Positions 1 through 9,830 of a DNA stretch of 64,000 nt are shown here, in pieces. The notes below the pieces were generated by a model. That model saw nothing but the letters and a program-made list of their open reading frames with translations. It made no database searches and had not been told where the DNA came from. This DNA comes from Polytrichum commune (Eukaryota; Streptophyta; Polytrichopsida; Polytrichales; Polytrichaceae): the NCBI GenBank assembly GCA_950295325.1, contig OX485808.1:31454527-31518526 (forward strand), read 5' to 3'. A program made the position numbers and the translations under genes. Numbering within the stretch: position 1 is the stretch's first letter; each line of letters opens with the position of its first letter.

Positions 1-915
1 GTGCCCTTGTTACCTTGCGCACTCAAACCCACCAAGCCAATTCGGAAGAAGGTTCCAATCCTTAACTTATGCAAATGGAACAAACGCGGCTTGGCCTTGT
101 TGGAGTCCCTGCACCCTTTATGAAAATTTTAATGTCCCATACTATTCAGAGTCATTCAAGGCTATTAAATGTTTACGATACAATTCCTTTCCTACCACAC
201 TGGTTATCCCAATTAGTGTGGGTTCCTATGCGGAGTCACGTAATGCGATAATAATTTAATGAGATTGCAATATTCTATATGAACAACAATAATGAACTTT
301 CGTTAGTGAATATCGAATTCATGAGTAAGTTGTTATTGCACTGCGTGATTTCAAATAGTAACACGCACTAATTGGGATAATCTATGTAGCAAAGCTCAAC
401 TAAGTTGTTTGGACAATGCTAAACGTAAACGACTTTACTTGCGAAAACCATCCACTCTTTGTAACAACTTAGAGCGTTGAGTAACTCTACATAGCATGTG
501 ACACTAGATTTCTTAATTGGTGTAGTGGTCCCAAGAAAAGTAGCCCTAGTGTGGGCACTTTGCAATCCACATGCAAGTTTGGCCGTTGGATCAAATGGGA
601 ACTATCTCATCCAATTAACAATTGCGTTATCACAAGCATTACTGTTTAAAGTTTCAAAAGCAGGTTTGAGAAGAGAAACTTATCAAAGATCAAAGTGAAA
701 TTTAGTTTTCATTTTGAGGGATCACATAGGCCCTCTTAATTGTGTACATTACAAAGCATCTAAAGATCTCTATATACTACGCACATATTCCAAATTCAAC
801 AACACAAAAAAGACAAAGAAAAAGTAACGCCCGTAGCTAGGTGCCGGCATGAATGTGAGCCGTTAACCTAATGTTGATCACGGTTGTCCATGAGTGGGCT
901 CATGTGTATGTATAT
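1..915. repeat. Long dispersed repeat, copy A, left part
   Basis: This stretch is nearly identical to 62,257-63,185 and more distantly similar to 55,500-56,000. It continues at 18,262 after interruption by the 17.3-kb element, so 1-915 plus 18,262-18,722 equals one uninterrupted copy elsewhere in the window. The copy is cut by the window start. No long reading frame is present and the repeat class is unknown. It contains a small inverted-repeat element at 204-380. Confidence 0.85.
204..380. mobile_element. MITE-like inverted-repeat element, copy 1
   Basis: The two ends are imperfect inverted repeats of about 50 bp, starting TTATCCCAATTAGTG and ending CACTAATTGGGATAA. Related copies with the same ends lie at 55,709-55,897, 59,218-59,416 and 62,470-62,646. 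Size (177 bp), lack of coding capacity and paired ends fit a MITE. This copy and the one at 62,470 sit in the same place within the long repeat, so they were copied with it. Confidence 0.65.
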
Positions 916-943
916 AACACTATATTCGTTATTTGGAGACTTT
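916..943 (+). repeat. Left terminal inverted repeat of the 17.3-kb element
   Basis: Its reverse complement is found at 18,234-18,261 with one mismatch in 28 bases. The first 16 bases, AACACTATATTCGTTA, are identical at both ends. Confidence 0.85.
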
Positions 944-1225
944 TTGTTAATTTTGAGACTATTTAAGGACGTGGCTTTCACATTTATAGGAATGAAAACA
1001 CTAAAAATATGCTATGTTCCCAATTTTGGAAACAAATAAGAGACTCAAATGCATGGAACTACACATTAACAATAAGAAAATGGGATATATGAAAACATTT
1101 GCATATGGAAAATCAATATCATATTTATTGAATAGGGGTTGAAGTACAAAATGCAAGTGGAATATCCAATATTAGGCGAAAGTCCTAGAAACATAATTCC
1201 ACAACTACATGTATGTTAATATAGC

Positions 1226-2086
1226 CTATACGTTCGGATCATGATTACGACTCACTACTTTTGCTTTTGCAATACTATTATTAGCATTTACGGCCGTTTC
1301 ACGTTCCTTTGCTTTCATGGCCTCCATGGCTCTAAAGATCTCGGGTCCGCGGCTGTAACCTTGTTTATTTGTTGACCCCGAATATGCGCCATTTGCCCAT
1401 ATTTGCCGACCCCCTTCCGAATAAGTGGAATACGAATGCGTTTGGGAAACCGAACGTCTTGCACTCTTCCGTAGGGCCAAACAACGATCAGACTCGCAAG
1501 AAGCTGTCTTCAGTGTTCGCCTATCCAATGACGAAGTCGATGATGCCCGGCCCACATTCGTGTACATTGGGGTCTGAACAATGACCATAAATATATATAA
1601 TGAAGTGGGTTAGTATAAGTGGTTACAAGTTACGGATGGAAGTCCGAAAAACCCAAGAAGTTGAAATGCACTAATACACGGAAATCATCAAGGAAAAACT
1701 TGAGAATGCCAATAGTTGGGCACCTTCGCCTTTGGGGCGCTGGTTAGAGCTTTTGGGACATCGACGGGTGTAGATACAAGCCCGAGAGGGACGTTCGCAA
1801 ACGCCGGGACATCAATTTGGGGTTCATCCATGCAAAGGCGTCTGGTCGACCGTGGGTTACGGACGTGCTTCTCACTGCGGAGGGGAGATGGAGATGGACT
1901 TGGAGAGTAATTGAGTTTTGCAACCTTTGCAGGAGGGCTATCCACGACTCCGTCTTCAAACCCGGAGTCTTTGGAGTAATCAACAGCAGAGGCAGCATCG
2001 ACGGCCGAATATTGGAATAGTGAAGGCATTGCAACGTCGCTCATACCAAGGGAAAGGGAGCCGGTGTCTGCCTGAGATGCAGACAT
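1226..2086 (-). CDS. Hypothetical Ser/Pro-rich protein, two exons
   Basis: I do not recognise this protein. The proposed exons are 2086..1724 and 1573..1226, joined at a GT donor after AAG and an AG acceptor, both in phase 0, giving about 236 residues. The reading frame is open further upstream to an AG acceptor at 2124-2123, so an earlier exon is possible; the first in-frame ATG (2086) was taken as start. The first exon has a low-complexity SPSPSPSP stretch followed by basic residues; the second is rich in Arg, Ser and Ala. The intron contains a degenerate copy of the element's palindrome (1,630-1,648). The gene lies 0.13 kb downstream of the FCP1-like gene on the same strand and could belong to the same transcript. 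No catalytic or DNA-binding motif is visible. Confidence 0.5.
1630..1648. repeat. Degenerate palindrome in intron
   Basis: TTACGGA and TCCGAA arms face each other across a short centre. This is a decayed form of the element-wide palindrome and falls inside the intron of the Ser/Pro-rich gene. Confidence 0.5.
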
Positions 2087-2214
2087 GCCATTGACGACAC
2101 TTTTGGGTGCTTGGTGAGGCAACTAAGACACAAAAATACATTACAAAGATAAGGGGAGAAATGTTAGATATTTACATGGAGAGTCCAAGTACAAACCCAA
2201 AATCATCAAAGTTT

Positions 2215-2934
2215 TCATATTAATTTATTGAGTCTAGCGTAGCCGTACAATCTCCTAAATTCCTCATCTTGTGGGCCTAGAGGCCTATTGCCAATTGGGT
2301 TGGAGAGCACAAAATCCGGGACACTTCCGGGGTGATAGGCAAGCCTCCTAATGTAGGGTCCTAGTTCACTCTCTAGAAAGTTGTCATTTCTATCGCTTTC
2401 CCAAGGATCCGGGAATATGCAATTGCCCGGGGGATTGAGAATACTCTTTGCCGGGCTGTCGTCAATGAGGAGTGTGTTATCCGGGGTGGGCCAACAACCG
2501 TGGGGAACCCCCTCCAACATAGGGACGCCCACCCAGAGGTTCTTCCTCAGGACCTTTAAGAATTGAGGCCCACGACCTCCTCCAACCTTGGGTACAATAT
2601 TGCCACTACGGTCATAGAGGTCATCGCAGTGTTCTTGACCGAGAAGCAAGCATGGCATTGCGAGTTCTCGGAAAAGGAAACCGACGATGGCCTTCGTGTT
2701 GTCCATGAGCATAGAGCTCCAGATGATGACATGGGCGAAGCCAAGGACCTCACGAAGGAAGCTCCTCAAACCGGGGCGGGCACGTACAACCTTCTTATTT
2801 ATGAGAGTATCGAAATGTCCGCCGTAATCCATGTCTTGTGGACTACGGAAGGGCCCCTTGGACGCACTATTCGAGATATGTTTGGATTGACAAAGCACCC
2901 CATTGAGGTCAAATATTATGAACGGTTTCATCAT
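2215..2934 (-). CDS. FCP1/NIF-like HAD-family phosphatase-like protein
   Basis: The 239-residue product matches the FCP1/small CTD phosphatase fold of the HAD superfamily. Motif I is FDLNGVL at residues 8-14: Asp9 would be the nucleophile, but the second Asp of the usual DxD is Asn11. RARPGLRSFL (51-60) and IIWSSM (70-75) correspond to the motif II region, and LLIDDSPAKS (155-164) to the conserved IDDSP motif with Asp158 and Asp159. Members of this family dephosphorylate Ser/Thr in proteins, classically the RNA polymerase II tail. Loss of the acid/base Asp suggests weak or no catalysis, though DxN variants occur in plant relatives. Two adjacent ATGs (2934, 2931) are possible starts. No intron is needed. 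It lies inside the 17.3-kb transposon and is probably cargo derived from a host gene. Confidence 0.8.
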   Translation of the reverse strand: MMKPFIIFDLNGVLCQSKHISNSASKGPFRSPQDMDYGGHFDTLINKKVVRARPGLRSFLREVLGFAHVIIWSSMLMDNTKAIVGFLFRELAMPCLLLGQEHCDDLYDRSGNIVPKVGGGRGPQFLKVLRKNLWVGVPMLEGVPHGCWPTPDNTLLIDDSPAKSILNPPGNCIFPDPWESDRNDNFLESELGPYIRRLAYHPGSVPDFVLSNPIGNRPLGPQDEEFRRLYGYARLNKLI

Positions 2935-3277
2935 GGGCGCGCTTGGTTTTCCCGCGGGGTTGCGACATATCTCCGACGGACCCTGTGATGGAACATTCTA
3001 TCTAGGTAAATGGTACTACTCAAGAAAACCAATTGACAAGCATGGATAAACTCAACACAAATTATAAGGCCAAAAATAATCCGAACCATCCAGTTGAAAA
3101 ATTGGTATTAATGTAATTGGTGATATACATTTGGTGAATAATATACATTGTCGCAAAAAATATCTGTTGAAGTTAATGGAATCTATGCTAACAAAATTGT
3201 ATCCACCCGCTGGGCGAAGTCGAGGATTGAACTCGATAATATACACACGCCACGAAGGAGGCAGACAAGGAAGTTTT

Positions 3278-3404
3278 GGACGCGCGTCCGTAACGTGGGA
3301 GGCATGCTCAAAGGTTGATTACCTCTTCAAGGGCGAGGTCCGCGCCAGCAGTGCCTCCCTCACCTGGCCCCGTCATGGGCACAGGATCCGGACGCGCGTC
3401 CGCA
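3278..3404. repeat. Two palindrome copies near the DGQHR gene 3' end
   Basis: GGACGCGCGTCC occurs at 3,278-3,289 just after the stop codon and again near 3,389-3,402 inside the last exon, where on the minus strand it encodes part of an Ala-Asp-Ala-Arg-Pro-Asp stretch. The outer arms are partly lost in both. Confidence 0.75.
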
Positions 3405-6400
3405 AAATTGTCCAGATCTTCGACCACCAACAAGGTGTCTCCAGCCGCTTGCGACCCTTGAGTATCCACGTAAGGCTGATCCTCATCTGTGGAGTCTTGG
3501 CTGCCCCGCATATGTACATCTTCATCGCCGATGGGGGCATTGCCTTCATTGACATCTGTCTCGGCGGCACCCGCCATGTCACGTGCCGGTATCTCCTCCA
3601 CTCCTGTAGGATGAGAGGAGGGCTCCTCTGGAGTGGCGACAACAAGGGGAGAGGGCGGGACAATCAACGCGGGGGCTGGATAAGCATGCTCGGGTATATA
3701 CACCGCATGGCTACTAGACGGAGGCCGCATGAGAGTGGGGGGCATAGACATGACGGCATCGGGAGCTGTATAGACTACAGGGGGTCTTGCCTGCAAGCTC
3801 TGCATCAGGCTCATAAATTGTTGACTTTGGGCCAAGAACTGTTGATTTTGGGCCATGAGATCGGCGTGCCTTCGAGCAGACTCCAACCTAGCTTGCTCCA
3901 TCTCAGCTTGGATGGCGGCCATCTTTTTGGCGTGCTCCTCGTTAGCTTCTCGAAGCCGTTGGTCAAGCTCTTCCTTCATTCGCCTCTCCATCTTCTCGTC
4001 CAATTCGGACACTGACATCGGCTCTTTCTTCACCTTGCCAGGTTCCGTAGGCAAGGCAGAGATGGCATTGTGAATCCTAATCTCATCCTCGTCTTCATCG
4101 GAGAGCTCCAAGACCGCGCCTTCAGGGTATTCGTTGTATGGCGTCTTGTTCCTCTTTCGTCGACTCTCACGATATAGAGAGATATCAGGCCTCAATATCA
4201 ACTCCAGCACATCCCTCCCCTCCATAGGGGGTAGATCTGAATGTTGAGATCCCCCTCCAGATGAAGCGGTGCATCCGCCTTCTGCCGCAAGGTCCACATC
4301 CTTCTCGGCCATAACTCCTGGAGCACGAGATGGACCCGCAGTTGAGGGAAATCCAACTCGAGAGGTGGGAGTCCCAAAAGGTGAGAGAACAGGGGTATGA
4401 GGGACCCTTATCGGAGTGAAGTTCACGCGTGCCTCCTGCGCATCCGTGTCGTCTGTTCCCAGCAGGAAAGCACTTGGATTAATTGGGTCGCGAACAAGGC
4501 CGTGTAAAGGCTCCTGTGTGGAGGGTTGCGCTCTTGGGGAACTGGGATCTTGGTCCTCTTCAGGGTCTGTCTCCATTCCGGGCATTGCCTCTTCTCTAGA
4601 AGAAAGAGGCACAACAGGATGGGGTGTAAGGACGTCCATGATGTCCTGGATATCCATTTTGGAGGCCATTACCCTGTGAGTATGGGCGTCATCGTAGTCG
4701 GAATCCTGCACAAAAGAATTCACCTGCAAGCCAAGCATCTGGACCATAACAAGAAAATTAGATAAGAACAATAGTGGTGATTGCATATAAATGAGGCTAG
4801 ATGTCAACACGTTATACGGACGCGCGTCCGTAAAACCACCACTCAAAAGTTGGACAATTTTACGGACGCACGGTCGTAAAATTCACATGCACCTGATACT
4901 GGGTTTTTACGGACGCACGTCCGTAAAATAACTATGCAAAAGATAGGTGGGTTGAAAGACAAACAAATACTCACCAGTGCTGCATACATAAACTTCGTGC
5001 CTCCGAAGACGTTGTAAACTGTCTCACTCATGACAGTTAAAGCCTTCAAGACCCCTATATAAAAGTCCATCCGGAGCTCGAACGCCGGATAGATTGCATG
5101 CATTGTCTCCTCAACAAGCTCCTTGGGATGTGGTGGCGGCAACGAATAGACTTTCCTGAACACCTCGTGTGGTTTAATGGGCAATCGCCCAGTTGGGGAA
5201 GACTTGCGTGTTAAGAAATAAAGCTGCACAGCTCCCACTTGCTTCACCCCCCTTGCCTCTTGAATGAAAGTGATCCCTTCTGTCTTCGCTGGGATGTAGG
5301 TGCTGTGGTACATATCGTATTCGAGGTCCATCGTTGATGTGTACAGATGGACAATGGATGTGGACCTCTCTTGCTCTACAATCCATAACCACACATGAGG
5401 CTCGAAGAGGGCAGGCGAGCGATAGCTCTTGAAGGCTTTTAAGAAGGGCTCGTAGAAGGGTGCTCCCGCAACGTCTTGCTTCCATGCTCCGGGAATTGCA
5501 CGAAAATCAAAAATGGCGAAAGGGCAACCCCTGGGGTCATCTCTCACAGAGGCTCTTGAAGCATGGGTGTCCCATGCGCCGAACTTCATGCCCTTTGCGA
5601 CCGTGCAGAATCTTGCAAACCCTCCAAATTTCGCGTTCTTTTTCCTATCGAGAAAGTGAACATACAACCCTGCCTCCCTCTCGTCGATGGATCCCTTCTT
5701 TTCGTTCCTTCTGGATCGTTGGGCAAGGAAGGATGATGCGCCTCTTATCAAAGCTCGCATTGAGACGCCATTGATGTGGTATTCACCCTTCAGCTTCCTC
5801 CAATTCTCCCACACGATCTCACCATCACTATTAATGAGGTTGTGGGTGGGTAGCAATTTGCTAATCTCCCTTACAGCCATGGTCTTCTTCTTTCTGTAAT
5901 CGCACCATTCCTTAATGTGGTACGTGGATGGCTTCATGTGCTTCGGCCGCTTCAGAAAGATTTTGGGATAGGGCAGAGTTCTTCTAGGAGTTTCTAGAAG
6001 AATGTATTCTGCTGCCCTGTACAGCTCCGAGTCCATCAATCCTTGGAGGGGACGAAAGAACTCTCGCAGGATTGGTGGTACCTTAACTTTTGAGTCGCTT
6101 TTGTAGGTGTTCTCCGTATCTGGATTGACAAGGTCGCCGTTGTTGTGGGCATCGAAAAGTCGCAACCATATTGACCACGTCTCTTCTGTTGCAGTGATGA
6201 GCTTGAGTTCGCCTTTTAATTCATGCACTGTTTTCATGCCGCTTGTCTTCATGTCTATACTCGAGAACTTTGTCAATATGGCATTGCTGAATGTCTGCAA
6301 GAGGCGCGAATTGCAAGAAATCAGAACATTGAATTCAGTACAAATTAAATTCAAATATTTGAAGCAGTGGGAGGAGAAGGGCCACATTTACGGACGCACG

Positions 6401-7716
6401 TCCGTAAATCTATTTGAGTAACATACCTGCCATTTTGGGTTCTTCACGACAGCATTATCTCTTTCTTTTGGGGGACATTCGTGCTCCACCCACAAGGTCC
6501 TCCCAGCCACGATGTTGGCTGCCCATGAAGCCTCGAACTGCCTCACTTTATTCCCCTGGTTCATGAAGGCAGATATTGCTATGAGTTGGTTCGAGTCCTT
6601 GGAATGCACGACGAATGCCTTCCAATATCGGATTGTCTCCTTTAATGGGTTTTTCCACTCGTCGTCTTCAAGGAGAGCTTTTGCAGCCATTACACTATGT
6701 TGGCCGTCGACAATGTAGAACTCTCCATTCTTGAGAATCGGCCAATTTTTTTCGTTGACTTCAACGATAGGATCCTTTGGTGTCACACAAATGGTTTGCC
6801 TGTCAAACTTGGGGTTGTTCATGATGTTGTTCATTTGCCACCATACACCGCTTTCTTCTTTTGCTCTGGTATTCATACTTTCGGTGCCCTTGTGGCATTT
6901 GTAGACGTCTACTTCGAAAGTAAAATACCTGCCAAGGGGCCAGCATCCCTTCGTCTTCTCATCGAACTCTTGGAATATTTTTGTTGAGAGTTCGGCGTCA
7001 GGGCGTTGACCCTTTTTGAGGAGTGGAGCGACAGTCAGTGTAGAGCTGACATCCGGACCCTCTGTTAGTCCAGAGTCCATCTGCGAGTGAGAGCGTTTAC
7101 TCGCCTGTCTGCTCCCTCTTGATGCACCACTCTGCGAGGGCCTTGAGGATTCCGGCACTGGTTTAGGCACACGCTTAGGTCGTTCAGGAACGACTTGTTT
7201 TTTCTTATCTTTCCCCTTTCTGGCCTCTAGCAAGGCTCCATTTACTCTTGTTACATTGTTCAAGAGTCGTCCAAGCCGCTTACCCGTCCAAGGTGCATTG
7301 CATGCATAGTCTTGGAACTCCGTCTGGAGATTGAAGCAAGCCGCATCTGTACTAGCATTCTCACACTCATTTTTGTTGAAGGGGTGGTAGGATTCGTGCA
7401 AAATGAAAGTGACCCGATCTTCTTTCTTCTCAAGGTCTATTACTACATAATCCCCTTGTGCCACTGCACACTCTACTGTCCACGATTTAAGCTCTATCCA
7501 CTTCTCAGCTTCATCTATGTCCGTCTTCATTTGATATGCAAATCTAAGCACAAATATTTCTTTCTCGTCCTTTTCTACCAATACTGTCCAATTATCCACA
7601 ATTTCATCTTGTGGCTTGTAATGGTCGTTGGGACTTATGTCTTTGATGGCTTCTGGTAGCGGAGGAATGAGAGCTTCTGCGAACATCTCAATTGCATGTC
7701 TCTTTTTAGATGCCAT
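3308..7716 (-). CDS. Large DGQHR-motif protein with coiled coil, three exons
   Basis: Exons 7716..6427, 6294..4975 and 4738..3308 join with GT-AG borders, all in phase 0, to give 1,346 residues. The start ATG (7716) directly follows an AG acceptor, so a 5' untranslated exon is likely. Exon 1 has a basic linker (about 166-210) and the motif YIVDGQHSVMAAKA at 334-347. This resembles the DGQHR signature of a ParB-like superfamily found in some DNA-modification and mobile-element proteins. Exon 2 (431-870) has no domain I can name. Exon 3 has a basic SRRKRNK stretch near 1,062, an acidic stretch, and a Glu/Arg/Gln-rich coiled coil at about 1,115-1,186, then a Pro-rich acidic tail. The coiled coil and basic stretches suggest an oligomeric nuclear protein. 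Function is not known; a role in regulation or replication of the element is only an inference. Confidence 0.75.
4814..4929. repeat. Three palindromes in intron 2 of the DGQHR gene
   Basis: Copies lie at about 4,814-4,835, 4,859-4,881 and 4,904-4,929. The first has the CGCG centre, the others GCAC centres. All lie between the exon borders at 4,975 and 4,738. Confidence 0.85.
6387..6408. repeat. Palindrome in intron 1 of the DGQHR gene
   Basis: A nearly perfect copy with a GCAC centre sits about 20 bases downstream (in transcript sense) of the exon 1 donor at 6,427. Confidence 0.85.
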
Positions 7717-7771
7717 CTGCAAATGATAAGATAGATAAGTTAGAATTCTTGGCAAAAGATATAGATCATAC

Positions 7772-7918
7772 TTTACGAACGCGCGTTCGTAAAGTTTTCC
7801 AAATTGTCTCAATTATATTTTTGGATCCAAATGAAAAGATACATTTCTTCCAAATACGCATAACGCGTATATTATATACTCAAATATCTCTATAAGTTAC
7901 GGACGCGCGTCCGTAAAC
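7772..7918. promoter_or_regulatory. Two palindromes just upstream of the DGQHR start
   Basis: The copy at 7,772-7,794 carries paired changes on both arms (GAAC and GTTC in place of GGAC and GTCC), which keeps the symmetry. The copy at 7,896-7,918 matches the consensus. They precede the 135-bp array and lie between the ATG at 7,716 and the possible upstream exon at 8,869. Confidence 0.7.
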
Positions 7919-8037
7919 TTCGCAAAGATAGTATGGTGGTAAATATCAATGTATTCAAGTTACGGTTAATATTTTTTTGAGAGTCTTGTTTCACACCTAC
8001 ATTTTTTGAGAGTCTTGTTTCTCACCTACATATATTT

Positions 8038-8525
8038 TTGAGAGTCTTGTTTCTCACCTACACAAAGATCCACAAAGTTTACGGACGCGCGTCCGTAAAC
8101 TTTGAGTATTATAAAGGCTATTTTAATATGCCTAATATTACAATATTTGGCTTCGTTTGCGTAATATATTGTTTGAGAGGCTTGTCTCTCACCTACCCAA
8201 AGATCCACAAAGTTTACGGACGCGCGTCCGTAAACTTTGAGTATTATAAAGGTTATTTTAATATGCCTAATATTACAATATTTGGCTTCGTTTGCGTAAT
8301 ATGCGGTTTGAGAGTCTTGTTTCTCACCTACACAAAGATCCACAAAGTTTACGGACGCGCGTCCGTAAACTTTGAGTATTATAAAGGCTATTTTAATATG
8401 CCTAATATTACAATATTTGGCTTCGTTTGCGTAATATGTTGTTTGAGAGGCTTGTCTCTCACCTACACAAAGATCCACAAAGTTTACGGACGCGCGTCCG
8501 TAAACTTTGAGGATTATAAAGGCTA
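8038..8525. repeat. 135-bp tandem array, each unit with the palindrome
   Basis: Four consensus palindromes start ACGG at 8,081, 8,216, 8,351 and 8,486, exactly 135 bases apart. Each unit also has a conserved CTCACCTAC stretch and AT-rich spacer. Because 135 is divisible by three, open frames of over 170 codons arise on both strands; I treat these as by-products. The array lies upstream of the DGQHR gene and may be promoter or 5' intron sequence. Confidence 0.9.
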
Positions 8526-8868
8526 TTGTAATGTTTGCGTATTCCAATGTTTTCATTAATGCTCCGTGTTTTTCGGGACTTTACCTTGTCGTCCAATATG
8601 GTTTTGCCCTCCAAATAAGAATGCAATTTTACTTCACTGCAATAGCAAACACTGCACTGCAGATTGACAACATAAGGCACTTTCAGAACACTGACATGTC
8701 CATAACTAAATGATTCTTAGAATGTAGCCATAGACAAAGTACTAAACAAATTCAGAATTCCTTGAAACTGGAATCTCACATTCTGTCATGCTAACCTTAA
8801 GCCCTAAACCACAACAACCCAAAATTGCAATCATACAAAATGCAATTGCAATGTTCTAAAAAACTTAC

Positions 8869-8927
8869 CTTTCTAGAGTGTTTGCTCCTAAACCACAACT
8901 AGCTGCTCCTGCTGCAGCTAATACCAA
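8869..8927 (-). other. Possible 5' untranslated exon of the DGQHR gene
   Basis: A 59-base segment is bounded on the minus strand by a TTTGCAG acceptor and an AAAG/GTAAGT donor. Further GTAAGT donors occur at 9,260-9,255 and 9,312-9,307 in the same orientation. Joining 8,869 to the acceptor at 7,717 would place the 135-bp palindrome array inside a 5' leader intron. Not proven without transcripts. Confidence 0.35.
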
Positions 8928-9319
8928 CTGCAAATGAACAATAAAATTGAGGTCAGAAACCTCTAGTAATTCAATGTGCACATGCATGATTCAACATTGA
9001 GAACTACTCAAAAAAGTTGCTCATAAATCAGATTCATGCAACACAAGTGAAAGGAAACTATTGATTTGTATGCAAAAAATATAATGAACTACATGGTGAA
9101 GCTACAACTGAAACCCTAATGAGCAACATCTGAAACACTAATTACCCTTGCAACAACTGAGATCAACAACTGAAAACAACCTAATGAGCAGTAGCAAGCA
9201 ACAATGAGCATCCTAATGATCTAATGAGCAGCAAGCAAGCAAGCAGCAAGCAAAACTTACTAATGAGCTAATGAGCTAATAAGCAAATGAGCAGCAAACA
9301 AGGAGAACTTACTCTAGCT

Positions 9320-9333
9320 CTGACGCGCGTCAG
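9320..9333. repeat. CTGACGCGCGTCAG palindrome
   Basis: A shorter perfect palindrome sharing the GACGCGCGTC centre with the main family but with different arms. It lies beside a GTAAGT donor-like site, upstream of the DGQHR gene. Confidence 0.6.
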
Positions 9334-9354
9334 CAATTGACCAATAAGAATGAG

Positions 9355-9830
9355 TTTTGCATTGTGAGGAAAGAGAAGCAAGACCAGCAAGGGAAGCAAG
9401 AGAAGAGAGAGAAGAAAGTGAAGATAAGGGTAAGAAGCAAGAGAAACAAGAGAAGAAAGTGAAGAGAAGCAAAAGAAGCAAAAGAAGATGAGCAGATGAG
9501 CAAGAGAAGATGAGAAGTTGAGCAAGAGAAGATGAGCAAGAGAAGAAGAGTAGATGAGCAAGAGAAGATGAGCAAGAGCAGATGAGCAAGAGAAGATGAG
9601 CAAATGAGCAAGAGAAACAAGAGCAGATGAGCAAGAGAAACAAGAGAAACAAGAGAAACAAGATAAACAAGAGTTGCAAGAGAAGGAAGCAAAAGCACGA
9701 AGAGGAGGGCAAAAGGGAGCTGGTGTACTTTGAAACCCTATAACCCTAAAGCAAGAGAAGCAAGAGCAACAGTAGAAGGAACGGAAGGAAGAGATGATAG
9801 AGAAGGAAGGAAAAGCACGAAGAGCGAGGG
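9355..9830. repeat. Purine-rich GAGCAAGAGAAGAT low-complexity tract
   Basis: Irregular repeats of GAGCAAGAGAAGATGA fill this part. Leu/Ser-rich frames on the opposite strand are artefacts of the composition. On the minus strand it is a long pyrimidine tract and could lie near a transcription start of the DGQHR gene. Confidence 0.7.

Noticed and set aside
3210..3235. Minus-strand tRNA T-arm-like sequence (stem with TTCAATC loop)
   Set aside because: No matching acceptor, D or anticodon arms were found upstream, so it is not a tRNA gene.
8026..8559. Overlapping frames of about 175 codons on both strands
   Set aside because: They are translations of the 135-bp tandem array, which is also divisible by three.
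9268..9712. Leu/Ser-rich minus-strand frames resembling membrane proteins
   Set aside because: They come from a purine-rich simple repeat and occur in three frames at once.
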